The notes under the pieces: generated by a model
Seen by the model: the letters and a program-made list of their open reading frames with translations, nothing else
Databases searched by the model: none
What the model was told of the DNA's origin: nothing
Position numbers and translations under genes: made by a program
Assembly (NCBI GenBank): GCA_031002005.1
Contig: CM061921.1
Location: 176,646,935-176,710,934 of the forward strand
Direction of reading: 5' to 3'
DNA: 64,000 nt
From: Vandiemenella viatica
Taxonomy: Eukaryota > Arthropoda > Insecta > Orthoptera > Morabidae
Shown: piece by piece, positions 11,084 to 21,516 of the stretch
Position numbering within the stretch: position 1 is the first letter of the stretch
Layout: each line of letters begins with the position of its first letter

Positions 11084-12296
11084 AAAGACTGGTTTGTACT
11101 ATGCTAATAAGTTAGTCGAGTGGCGAGTATTTTAGAAGCTAAATTACTTGCTACTGCTCAAAAATCGTTTGCACAAGGGTCGAGTACAGTACACAAGTTT
11201 CGTGGTATTTTGCCAGATGAACAGGCTGCAATGCAATCAAATGAATGAGCTGATACTGTTTATGTTAATCGCTATTTTAGAAGAGGAAGATGAAGAAGTT
11301 AATGCGGAAAAAAAAAAAAAAAAAAAGCAATGGATACGAAAATTGGTTAATAGAAGGGATGAATTAGGAGCGACAAATTGTCTTCTGAAGGAATTTGCAT
11401 CAGAAGACCCCCTAAGAATAGTTTGAGAATGTAAAAAAGTTGTGTTAATGAAAATGCAGTCGCAAATTCAGCGTGAAGATACCTATTTAAGAAGTACAAT
11501 TCTGGCAATTACAAAATTACAGACAGTTCTCTACTTTATTGCCACCAGATGTAGTTTTAAGGACATTCACGCCTCGTATTTATACACGGAAAATCGGCTG
11601 TTTCCTAATTAATCACTGTGAAGGAATCTATAAAACATTAAAGGAATTGAATTAATGTTTCGCAGAGATGCATCCAGTAAACTGAATCATTTTATTGAAG
11701 GTATGTAAACTGTTTCAGTACCTGCGCCTAAATTTCTGGACTACTTTTTTTAACTTTCTGGGAGTGGGTCATTTTTATTGTGTTAGGTAGTACTTCTAAT
11801 AACAATAGTAATAATATCTTATTGTATAATCTAGATGCTATTCTAATAAAACAATTGGTAAAATTGTGCACCAAGTAGATGTTTTTAATTTTCAATTTAC
11901 TTCTCACCAAATCTATGTATGTTTATTGTATTTTCCAAATCCATGTGTGCAGAATGCTTCCGTTTGTTTGTTTTTATAGTGTGGGGACTTAAAATTCCAC
12001 AAGCATTCATGTTATACATATTTAGAAACAAATTTTAAAATTGTTTCTTCGCTCCAGCGAAACTACTTTTTTGCGGCAGCTAATGAACTCGACTTAAACA
12101 ATAGGTTCAGGCTTGTTTAGCTCATGAGCTAGTGAGCAGTGGTGCGTGGTGGGGGGCACTACTCGCCCGATATAATAGAACAAAACGGATCGACTTGACT
12201 AAACTGCTCGACTAAATTTTCATTTTTTCACACTTGTTTAGTTATTAAATTGCTCGCTACTCGACTAAATTACTAGCCTAGTGCGAACATGCCTTA
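11084..12296 (+). mobile_element. PIF/Harbinger transposon remnant
   Basis: The right end read inward (ATGTTCGCACTAGGCTAGTA, then TTTAGTCGAGTAGCGAGC) matches the left end near 11092-11135 (GGTTTGTACTATGCTAATAA, GTTAGTCGAGTGGCGAG). TAA lies next to the right end, as expected for the 3-bp target. Inside, + strand: KKKKQWIRKLVNRRDELGA with LLKEFASEDPLR, then QREDTYLRSTILAITKLQ with FIAT. These correspond to the N-terminal part of HARBI1-type transposases. The catalytic region is missing. Confidence 0.72.
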
Positions 12297-12821
12297 AGAG
12301 ACAGAATGATTGTGACAGACTCATGGGGAGTGATTTTCTAATGTGTTATTTATTTCTTACTCTGAGTAATAAAAGAACCTTTGTGTGACAACTGTGGAAC
12401 ATGGCCAACAACAAAGTTATTAAAAAAAGCTTATTTTTTGCAGTGCCATGACTTGATAATTTATAAAAGTTAAATATTGGTTACTAAGGGCATCATATAT
12501 TTATTGCCGTGCATAAATAAGGTACCAGCAGTTAGCATACAAATTTTCTGTCTTTGGTATGAAGAGAATATGAATCAGAAGTATGAATACATAACTATTT
12601 ATGTAGAGAAAATACTTCTTTGTGCTCTGAATATAATGTAGCTAATATCTGATAGTTGAACTTCAGGTTAAGAAAGACTTCCATCAATTTATACTATTAC
12701 CTTTTATAAGACTGATGAGGTAGAAAGTCTTTGATTTGTTGGTGGTCTTCCTTTATGAAGGATTATGCAAAATACTGTAGTAACATTTGTCATTTGAACC
12801 CACTTTTCCACATTATCATCA

Positions 12822-12895
12822 GGTAGACATTTCAATTTTTTTTTTTTTAGAAAAGAATGCAAAAATCTCAGCCATCGTAAAACTGTCCTTTCATG
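12822..12895 (+). repeat. Direct repeat, copy 1
   Basis: The stretch GTAGACATTTCAATT ... AAAAATCTCAGCCA-CGTAAAACTGTCC recurs at 13478-13550 at roughly 80% identity by eye, same orientation. It overlaps the upstream edge of a mariner-type remnant. Confidence 0.7.
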
Positions 12896-13275
12896 CTGAA
12901 AGTATGGTCAGTAAATTTCTTAGGATTTGCTGTTGAAGAAGAATTTCATGTATTTTTGGGCCAAACAGTCATTGTGCCCAAGTGTCCATATTTATTGAAC
13001 ATCGCATCCTGTGACCTCTTCCTGTTCTCAGTACTGAAAAGACCCATGAAATGATGACATTTTATCAACATTGTAGAATTAAGACAGTCTCTGTAGGAGC
13101 ATAAAACCCACTCCAACTATTAACTTTGAGACATGCTTGAGAGATTGGAAAAATCTCTGGCACAAATGTGAGAAGCACTTCAAAGGGGACAAAATTAATA
13201 TCATTGAATAAACAAAGATTTTTTGAGACAAACCAAATTTCATGTATTTTTTTTTAATCACGCCTCTTACATCCA
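12896..13275 (+). mobile_element. mariner-type transposase C-terminal remnant
   Basis: Broken + strand frames read FLAKQTVIVPKCPYLLNIAS with CDLFLFSVLKRPMK, then LRDWKNLWHKCEKHFKGDK with INIIE. These match the last catalytic block (HPPYSPDLAPCDFFLFPKLK) and the typical C-terminal CxxxW..RWxKC..xxGxYFEGD of mariner transposases. No inverted ends were found. Confidence 0.6.
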
Positions 13276-13477
13276 AAAAGTGCAACTACAGCGAAAATCA
13301 TTGAACAGAAATGTGAAACAGTATTAGATCAAACAGTACACAGGCTATTGGTATTTAAAATAAAATTGTAGCACATATCTCACATAAAGTGTTGCACATG
13401 GAAAAGCATTGCTCATTAACAGCTTATGAAAAGTGCATTTATATAAAAATGAACAAAAATAATTTTCCATTCAAGTA

Positions 13478-13550
13478 GACATTTAAATTCATTTGTCTGT
13501 TAGAAAGGGATGTAAAAATCTCAGCCACTGTAAAACTGTCCTTTTAATCT
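13478..13550 (+). repeat. Direct repeat, copy 2
   Basis: Second copy of the 12822-12895 sequence, 656 bp further on. The spacing includes the mariner-type remnant, so this may be the remnant of a local duplication. Confidence 0.7.
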
Positions 13551-14595
13551 GAATTCGTTAGGATAAACTCAAGAAAAAATTCCATGAATAGAGGACTAGA
13601 TTTTGACTTACTGTCGCACATCAGAAGTGAAGGGCAATCAAAACAGTAAATTTTTAGAACTAAAAACAACTTTTTCTGTGGTTGAAGAGGGCTTCCAAAT
13701 AGTGTTTTTGTATGTTACCTTGAAAAATAAAATAATTTAGGGATTATATTTTTTTATTGTTGATTGGCTAAGTTTTTACAAATGTTTCTAATAATTGCTA
13801 TTGCTATTAATTCATGTTAAAAAAATAATTCCAAAATTGATTTTGATTATTTTTTTGAAGATTTCTAAAAATCTTAAGCTAGAGAAATCAACTATTGTTT
13901 TTTGAAGACAGGGAAATAATCCATCATGTTTGCGGCATTGAGTATGGAGTGAGTTACAGGTAGGATATAGTGTATGTTTGGGTATCATACTGTGCTCATT
14001 TCTAATTACTGGACAAATGGCTTGTTGTAAACTAGAAGTATGGTTATGGATTGGTGCTTTATACATGGACAGAGAACCAGATAGGTGGTGATTTCAACAA
14101 ACATAACTATAATTATGTAGATTTAATTACTTTTGGATTTTTTTGCTGTGCTCACACTCTGTCCATAAACCCCATATTTCAAATTTTTGAATAGCTTAAA
14201 TTTTTCTATAGATTTTCTGATTTTACATTCTCCAATGCCCTTTGTTTGTGCTTGGATTTTTGTTTTCTCCCACTGAATTTGATGATTTTCTAAACATTGC
14301 TCCACAACTGACAATTTGTTCAAGTCTCGTGTAACTAGAATGTTCTTTTAATCTAACGACGACTGCCCAGAATCTCTCACCAATATAAGTTTTTATAACA
14401 TCTGCAACAAACCTTAAAAATTATGTTTGAAAATAAAACAAAAACGGTCATTAGGTGAAAGCTCTATGCCATGATCCTGACATCTTGGTTATACTTTTTG
14501 AATACTGTTATCAGCTTAAGTTCATTGTTTTTCTGAGGAGATATGAGGTGATTGTTGTTTTTAATATTCAGTTTTAGTATTTCCCCTGTTCTTTC
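13551..14595. other. Stretch without recognised features
   Basis: About 1 kb, AT-rich; two minus-strand ORFs of 66-84 codons (13812-14066, 14123-14323) have no motif I know. Confidence 0.45.
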
Positions 14596-14599
14596 TATG

Positions 14600-14775
14600 C
14601 CAATAATGAATAGTCAAATGCCATGGAATTTTCAGAGCCAGTTGTTTGTGCATTTTCCCGCAATTCTGACTTTGTTGAGTTACTCTGCTAAGTATACATG
14701 TGAATTATGTGACAATAATGAGCCATATGTAACTTCTGAATATAAATGTTCCCTTGTTAAGGAAAGCACAAAGCT
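14600..14775 (+). repeat. Dispersed direct repeat, copy 1
   Basis: Landmarks CATGGAATTTTCAGAGCCAG, GCTAAGTATACATGTGA and GTTCCCTTGT recur in order at 16035-16200 with about three quarters identity by eye. The copies are about 1.43 kb apart. A 101-codon ORF overlaps copy 1 but is not kept in copy 2. Confidence 0.65.
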
Positions 14776-15002
14776 GTTGTTATTACAGTATTTGATATTT
14801 TGTTTCCATGTTGGATTGAATGGGGTGAACTGTATAGTAAAAAGCTTACCAGTGTAGGGTGGTATAGAAACACACCAAACATTAATGCTACTCTTTGGAA
14901 TTTTTCATTACATGGAATGATAATCTGAAAGGTGAAACAAATGCAGTTTTTTAATTACTTTCATTCTTGTGATATTTATTTACATTATCCTTTTATTGAG
15001 CA

Positions 15003-15236
15003 TAGTGGGTGATTGTTTACGCTCTGGTCTCGCATTCGGGAGGACGCCAGTTCAAATCCTTGACTGAGCATCCAGAGTTGGGTTTTCCATGGTTTCCCAA
15101 AATCACTCCAGGTGAATTCCGGGATGCTTCCTTCAAAAGGCCATGACCAAATTCCTTCCTGTTCCTTGTCCCAATCCCGTCCTGCCTCTTAATGACCTCG
15201 ACGTGGATGAGGTGTAAAGCCACAAGTAAAAAAAAA
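15003..15236 (+). mobile_element. tRNA-derived SINE, 5' slightly truncated
   Basis: GCTCTGGTCTCGCATTCGGG, decayed B box AGTTCAAATCC, GGTGAATTCCGGGATGCTTC, AATGACCTCGACGTGGATGA and a poly(A) tail. Same family and strand as the copies at 7.9 and 8.4 kb (tail A form). Confidence 0.85.
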
Positions 15237-16034
15237 ACACTTTCCTTTCAACTGCAGTAAGTGACCTATTCTGATTTGACATAAAATATTGTGATATCTT
15301 AGTTTTTGCCATTTATAGGCGGATAAGTTTCAAATGAAATAAACAAAATGGATTGTGATAGAAATCTTGTAAGACATGTGTTATGTGAAATTGTTTTTAC
15401 CTTTTCCAATTGATGCATGTTTTTTGGAAATTGTAGCAAAATAATAGTTTTTGCATAAAGCATTGTGTATATTAAAAGATGTATAAGAATGAATTGATAC
15501 CCACAAAGTCAGGTTCCTTTTTTATGTTTTTAGTGTTCTCAGATTAAAAAATTCCGCAGTCACAAATGTTAAATTAGTTTTCGTGCACAGAATCCTTTAA
15601 ACAAGATTCATTTTTCCTCTATCCTCATATCAAATCAAAACTATTTCAAATAGTCCTGTTATAATCGTTGAAACCACATTTTGAATTACTTGTGAATGAT
15701 GTTTAGTTAAGACAAAAGTATGCAAATTTTATGCTTCAGAAATATTATTAGCCTTCCTGCTGGTGACCTTCAAGTTGCTAAGGATCTGTGTAATTTGTTT
15801 CAGATGTTAATTGCTTTTAATGCACAGTGACACTGAAAATGAGTCAGTGTCTGTGCCAATTTGACCAACATGTACTGGAACTGCAGAATTGTTACAAATG
15901 AAGTCATTTTTGCACGTACATTTCAGAAAGGTAGGTGTAAAATGATACAGTATCTTTTACTTAATTTGTATTGGTACTTTCTTCATTTAATGGTTAAATT
16001 TTTTATAATGCTGAGACTATATTTCACTGATAGC
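15237..16034. other. Stretch without recognised features
   Basis: About 800 bp, AT-rich. No motif-bearing ORF and no element ends seen. Confidence 0.45.
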
Positions 16035-16200
16035 TAAATGTTCCATGAAATGTTAGAAGCCAGTGGTTAGTATATTTTCATAGTTGCAGTTCTGACAGTG
16101 TTCAGTTTCTCTACTAAGTATACATGTGATATATGTGATTATAATGAATTGTATCTAACTATCGAGTATAAATTTTCCCTTGTCAAGCCTTGAAAAAACT
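16035..16200 (+). repeat. Dispersed direct repeat, copy 2
   Basis: Partner of 14600-14775: CATGAAATGTTAGAAGCCAG, ACTAAGTATACATGTGA, TTTCCCTTGT. It ends about 170 bp before the proposed start-codon exon. Confidence 0.65.
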
Positions 16201-16366
16201 TCATATTATTTGCATTTTAGTTTAATGTTGTACTATTATGATTCTGTTTTCATTGATTTTAATAAATTTAGTTTATACACTTCATTTCAATCTTCATCAG
16301 GTTTTTTTTCATTAGGAATTATTTAGTAGTCTAGCATATTCATTTTGATTTAATGATCTTTTTCAG

Positions 16367-16415
16367 GTGTGAACAGGAAATGCAGCAGATAGACTCGTTA
16401 GCACACAACAGTGCT
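16367..16415 (+). CDS. fs(1)h: Proposed start-codon exon of the BET gene
   Basis: A T-rich tract ending in CAG at 16366 is a good acceptor, and GTAAGT at 16416 is a consensus donor. Between them lies an ATG at 16380 followed by 11 sense codons (MQQIDSLAHNSA). It ends in phase 0, which matches the phase required by the next BET exon. The 13 bases before the ATG would be 5' UTR. The next exon has no in-frame ATG upstream of the bromodomain, and its frame is closed by TGA at 21475, so the initiator has to come from an upstream exon. This is the best candidate I found, but the 12 residues are not conserved enough for me to recognise. A different upstream exon, or an alternative first exon, remains possible. 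Confidence 0.58.
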
Positions 16416-17299
16416 GTAAGTAATTCCTTATGATGTGTTTAGTTTGTATATTCATTTTTAAAACTTGACCACCAGACAAAATTTTGGTACTGCTACTTGG
16501 CAAGCTAGTGGGTTGAACATTTTTTAACTTGCACCAATGACAGTGGTACCATTTAATTCTTTATGGAGCAGATTCTCTTGGGTTTTTCAGTCTGCTGTTA
16601 CTCCCTGTGTTAGTGATTTCTGATCCAATTTTGCCCTCTATATCAAAATGATTTGCTTTTTTATTATTCAAAAATGTAATTATTTTAATACTTCAAATGG
16701 CAAATATCCATTTTGTGATACATGTCAAGATGAATTTAATCAGAGCTAGACCATGTAGGAAGAGAGACTGAATGTATTCATCAAAATAGAAAGTTTTTTC
16801 CCCCCACTTACAGTTAGCTGTTTCTTTACATTTTATGGCATTGGGCTATATAATTAATAGGAACAAAAATTCCTGTTTTTTCTTTCTTTCTGTGATGATA
16901 TTGAGATTAATGTGTAGCTACAAGTCATATTCACATGCTTAATCTGAGGAATAGAATGGTGGTTCATTGAGAAATCACTTTAGTCGTTACTACAAAATAT
17001 AAAGACTTTGGTTATTGGATGCATGCATACTATCATGCACTGACAGTAAATACTGGTGAAGTGCATGAAACAGAATTCTCTAAGAAAAATGAAGTTGCTG
17101 ATCATACATGAAGCCAGAAAGTGGTGGATTGCATAGTCCATTGAAGCAAAAAGTTTGGCCTCTCATTAGTCACCCATACCAAATCATGATATTTCCTAAA
17201 ACAAGAAAATGTGTGATTGAGAATAAAAGGCAGTACTAGTGTGCACATAAACTATTTCAAATACTTTGGAGATGTTTTGGATTATTAGTGTAACTTGAA

Positions 17300-17720
17300 A
17301 CTTGAACTGAATGTGCTACGCGTCAAAAGGCAATTGTATATCCTTTGTCATATTGTTGTTTTGGCCGTCGCCTCAATGCGTTTGAAACACATGTTCTTTG
17401 ACGAAAGCCGCCTGCTTACATGTGCCGCTCTGCCTTGCCATTAATCCTTCTTGGGATTATTTGGTCAAATGCCACAATACATTATTTTTGAGTGAATAGC
17501 ATGTGTCCTTTCAACTCCTTGTTATTATTTTGACTAAAGGAAAAAATCGTTATAAAGAAGCCTTCATGGCTGTAAAAACACCATACTTCGATCGCTGCCT
17601 CTGCCGTTTTCCTCAAGTGTGAAATTTCGTGTTTTTACAACGCAATCCAGTGATATATCCGAGAGGACTTCACTGCAATCATACGCCGAGAAAGTCTCCT
17701 TTCTTAGTAAAATGTAATAA
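17300..17720. other. Relatively GC-rich, CpG-containing block in intron 1
   Basis: About 420 bp with more CpG (ACGCGTC, GGCCGTCGCC, GACGAAAGCCGCC, GATCGCTGCC, CGCCGAGAAAG) than its AT-rich surroundings. No ORF, splice pair or repeat end was recognised. It could be an intronic regulatory element or an unrecognised TE. There is no sequence proof of promoter function. Confidence 0.35.
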
Positions 17721-18734
17721 TTTCCACTCCAAAAAGTCGTTACGCCACTTAAAGTAAAACTGAAATACTTGACAGTTTAAGTATTGGTCAGTAGTTTCTT
17801 ATAATAATAATGAATAAACTATAAGATCAATCAAGGAATCAGCAGACATAACAATCAATCCCACAAAAACAATTCTTGTAAAAATAGGTCAAGTCTCATG
17901 CTTCTGCAGTGATAAAAAGTTATGAGATCATGTTCTGAGCCAAGTCTACTCTTTACATAGTATATTCACTTCACTTTGTGAAATAGAATGCTATCTCTCC
18001 ATGTTATGGAACATTTATTTAGAATGGAAAATAAAAAAAACTCTGGTGACTTGGCCATTGTGCATACCATGTTTAAAAATCTGATGTGATTTATTGTAAC
18101 GCACATATGACCTAAGACTGAATATTTTCAATTTTTTATTATTTATTCAAAAACTGGTTTAGATTATTATTTTTTTTAATGTAAAACCTCGAACTATACT
18201 TAAGACAAGCTAAAAAAAAATGATGTCATTTTGCCAATTAAAATATTGTTATCTGTTAATTTTTATCAGTTAACATTAAAATTGATTTTTAATTAAATTA
18301 ACAGGCGTTTATTATTTAATTTATTAACACTTTAAGACAGTGGCGGATCTAGACGTAGTGACACTGTGACATGTCATTACCTCTAATCAAGAATAAATAA
18401 ATTAAAAAATAAAAGTATTGCAAGAAAAATAAATATTTATAAATGTGGCATTAACTACTCTAAGATAAATTATGACAGCTAGGGAAAATATTGAACTCTG
18501 TCTGTTTGCCACATCAGTGAACTGTTTCACTGTCTTTGAGACCGTTTTCAGATGTCACAAGTTGCGCAAGTGCTCTAGCATTTTCATGGAAATATTCAAG
18601 GGTAGGGGTTCGCTTTGTTAGTGGCGAATGGAGACAACTTCATTCTGTCACACACTGCAGCTCGATAAAGTTAGAAATACTGTCGGTAGAGCGCAGCAGC
18701 AGCTGACATGTTTGTCACATTCAATCTCCTGGAA

Positions 18735-19951
18735 CAGTGTTTCTCAGCCTGTGGTAAGATGGTTCAGGTGATCCACAGGCAGAATATCATAAATTTTGAT
18801 ACCATATTTGTACTGTATAAGGTTGTATGCGTAACTTTTTAAAAGCCTTGAATATTTCAATGACTGGGTAAAAATGTGGCATTTCCAGGATGAGGATAGA
18901 ACAGCGCTGTTTCTACACTAGTCTATTCATTTCCAGATGGCATCAGAAAGAGTGCCATTTGTCTAGATATTAAGTAAATGACAGTTCACTAAGTGTTTTA
19001 AATGGGCATGAGGAACTGCGGTAAGTGGTAGGATTGGCAAGGGGGCATCCATAAATTACGTGAGATGAAATAGGGGAGAGCGGGGTCAACGGAAATCTCA
19101 CGTGAGATTTTGGAAAATTTTGTTGGGCTCTAGAGCGAGGGGGGAAAAAAAGGTCTACAAATGACGCGAAAGTCGATTTTAGCGGGGTATTTCGTCAAAA
19201 AGTGTGGGTGTAGCCGGCTTTGGGAGGGTGAGACCTAAAAAAAAACTCAAAAAGTTGCGAGGGCGATCTCTAAGGGGGGGGTGGGGGGCCTCACGGGTCC
19301 AGATCTCACCAAAAGGGGGGGGGGGCCGAAAATCTGAAAAAAACACCTCACATACTTTATTTATGCCCCCTAACGTGCGTGGTGAAGTAAATGGTGTACG
19401 GTCTTTTGCTTTAGATTATACTTGTAGGCAGGTGGTTGGCATAGCATTCGGCCTATAGTAAAATTATTATTTATCTGGTTTGGTATGATTAACATGTAAT
19501 CAGTTTTTAATAGTTCACTTCCAGTTTCATATCTGCGATTTCATAGGAATCCAAAACATGGTTTTAGATTTATTATGTTAGAATGGTTCTTGTGCTAGAT
19601 GTTAATAACATAGATGATAAAATTTGGCCCAGGGTGGAAGACATTAAAGACAGGGAACTACTTTGAGAAAAAGAAATTGGCAAGGTAAAGGATCTGATTG
19701 AAGAAAAGCTAATCAGAAAATGGAGGGTTTTCTCAGAGGAAGAAAAAGCAAGAATTAGCCAGGGAATGAAATAGTACTGGTGACCGAGGAAGTAAACTGA
19801 GAAGAGGAAATGAAGTTGCGTAATCGTCGTCCATAGACAGCTGAAACGAAAAGAGGAAAAAATAAAATTTAGGCCCGCGTAAGTTAGAGGCCCGCAGTAT
19901 TATTTTTAACAATTTAATTATACTCTGGTTGAAAAATGTTGAGAAACGCTG
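18735..19951. mobile_element. hAT (Charlie-like) element, about 1.2 kb, non-autonomous
   Basis: The left end CAGTGTTTCTCAGCCTGTGG and the right end read inward CAGCGTTTCTCAACATTTTT fit the CAGNGNTTCTCAACNTNT ends of hAT-Charlie elements. Flanking 8-mers TCCTGGAA (18727-18734) and CCCTAGAA (19952-19959) match at 6 of 8 and fit an aged 8-bp target duplication. No transposase domain was recognised. It contains a separate MITE. Confidence 0.72.
19040..19371. mobile_element. MITE of 332 bp nested in the hAT element
   Basis: The ends AGGGGGCATCCATAAATTAC and (right, inward) AGGGGGCATAAATAAAGTAT are inverted, with GTGAG(A/G)TG after both. The interior is G-rich (runs of G8-G11) and non-coding; an 84-codon ORF at 19204-19458 is spurious. 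Superfamily is not settled; no clear target duplication. Confidence 0.75.
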
Positions 19952-20784
19952 CCCTAGAAGCTTTGTCAATGTGAGTAGGCAATATTGTTTCTGTCCCTTA
20001 AATTCTCTGAAGCAGAATTATTCAAGTTTATGAATGCAAGTAACAGGGAACGATTCTCAAGGGAAATGTGTTCCACTGTCATTGTGGCCATTGAAGGCAG
20101 TACCGGATTAAGAAGGTATGGAGTACTAGGCACTCAAAAATTTTGATTCCCTCTGTTTTTGAAAATAATTATCTGTATTTTATAAGTGCAAAGGAAAGGT
20201 TTTGTAGATGACTAATAGAATGTATCTTTTTTTTTCAATTAACAAACGAATTTTACAATTTATAATATTTTGAAAATTACTTTTATTTATTGTACACTAC
20301 AATAAAACAAAAACAAAAATAATTTTCATGCTTGTCGTATTACTTTGATTGTTTTATTTTGGATTATTTTATTCTTTATTATTTTTATTTAATGAAAAAA
20401 AGTTAACTTTCAGGGGTCCTTCAAAAATCGGGGACTCCAGGCTACTGCCTAGTCGTGCCTATTCCTACCTATTGGGTAATCGAGATAAACTAGTCGGTTT
20501 TTGGCTAATCACTCAATGTTTACCGTTTGGTAAATTTTAAGCATTTATCATTAATTTCAGAATCATTTCTTTAACCTGGCAGTAACTGCAGGTAATGAGA
20601 CTTTCACACATTGCAAATTTCTATGTTGCGAGATTCCTGTTTTTCCAAGCACCTTTCGCTTCAATATCAGTAAACCGTCAAAAATTTAATTGTTGTCACC
20701 ACCTGAGCAAATCACTTTGGCCGCTACTGCTTTAAGTAACTACGTTTTAAATATATGCGTTAAAAAGCTGTTGGTGCCAACCCC

Positions 20785-20855
20785 GTGGGATTGGTGCAAA
20801 TTCCGCAAAAATCCTGCGGCATTGGTGCAAATTCCACAAAAATCCCGTGGGATTG
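20785..20855 (+). repeat. 31-bp tandem repeat, about 2.3 units
   Basis: Units start at 20785 and 20816 and a partial one at 20847. The shared core is ATTGGTGCAAATTCC(G/A)C followed by AAAAATCC. A further degenerate unit start lies at about 20770. No function inferred. Confidence 0.85.
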
Positions 20856-20972
20856 AAAACACTGCAGGATTGCAATCCTTAATCACAGTGGTGGCACTCA
20901 AATTAAGTATGTTTTTGAAACTTGCTTAGTTATATGCCATTTGATTGTTCTTATAAGGAAAGATTGTGAAAG

Positions 20973-21283
20973 TAAACCCAACACTTACCATATATAATTA
21001 GCCAGGCATTGGCAAATAACAGAAAAAGATGAACACAAATAACACACTATTTCAGTGCTTAATCTTAGTCTTGCAAGTAGATGGTTAAAATGGCGAGGAG
21101 ATGAGATTTGATCACGATGATGTCCGCCAACTTTAATGCTTTGGTGGGCCCCAGTACGATCAAATCTGATCTCCTCACCATGTGTCTCATATACTTGCAA
21201 GACTAAGGTTCAACACTGAAACATTGTGTTTTTTATTTGTCGATGCCTGCCTGCTTCGCCTATCGCAAGTGTTGGGTTTAGTT
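20973..21283. mobile_element. Foldback element close upstream of BET exon 2
   Basis: Left arm 20973-21113 pairs with right arm 21158-21283. Outer ends are AAACCCAACACTT; mid-arm ATTTCAGTG then CTTAGTCTTGCAAGTA; inner end GGAGAT(G/C)AGATTTGATC. The loop is about 44 bp. The outer end matches that of the 46.0 kb foldback (AACCCAACACTTACCATA). It lies in intron 1 on the sense transcript, 233 bp before the exon 2 acceptor. Confidence 0.85.
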
Positions 21284-21425
21284 CCTTATTTTCACTGCCT
21301 TAAGACCTTTTCCTTCTCAGAATTATCACTTAATTTGTGTTTGAATAAATGAGTGTTGATATGAAAACCAAAGAACTGATGATTACATTTTTGTCTCTGC
21401 AATAGTGTATAATGGTAGTAATTTG

Positions 21426-21443
21426 GAGAGAGAGAGAGAGATA
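21426..21443. repeat. (GA)n microsatellite
   Basis: About eight GA units, 70 bp upstream of the exon 2 acceptor; purine-rich on the sense strand. Confidence 0.9.
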
Positions 21444-21516
21444 GAGACCAATAAATTTATTTCTTATGGGAGACTGATTTCTGATTTACATAGAAAATAA
21501 AAATCTTGTCATCCAG

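Larger units (their letters stand above)
16416..21516 (+). other. Intron 1 of the BET gene (proposed)
   Basis: About 5.1 kb between donor GTAAGT (16416) and the acceptor ending at 21516. It contains a hAT element with an internal MITE, a 31-bp tandem repeat, a foldback element ending about 230 bp before exon 2, and a (GA)n tract at 21426-21442. Stretches at 16416-17290 and 17725-18734 are AT-rich with nothing I recognise, apart from a TGGCGGATCTAG-type MITE end near 18340. Confidence 0.55.

Noticed and set aside
18340..18365. A second complete CAGTGGCGGATC-type MITE
   Set aside because: Only one end (CAGTGGCGGATCTAGACG) is visible; no inverted partner found nearby, so not annotated as an element.
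19204..19458. 84-codon ORF rich in Gly/Arg/Lys
   Set aside because: Lies across the G-rich interior and right end of a MITE; composition-driven.
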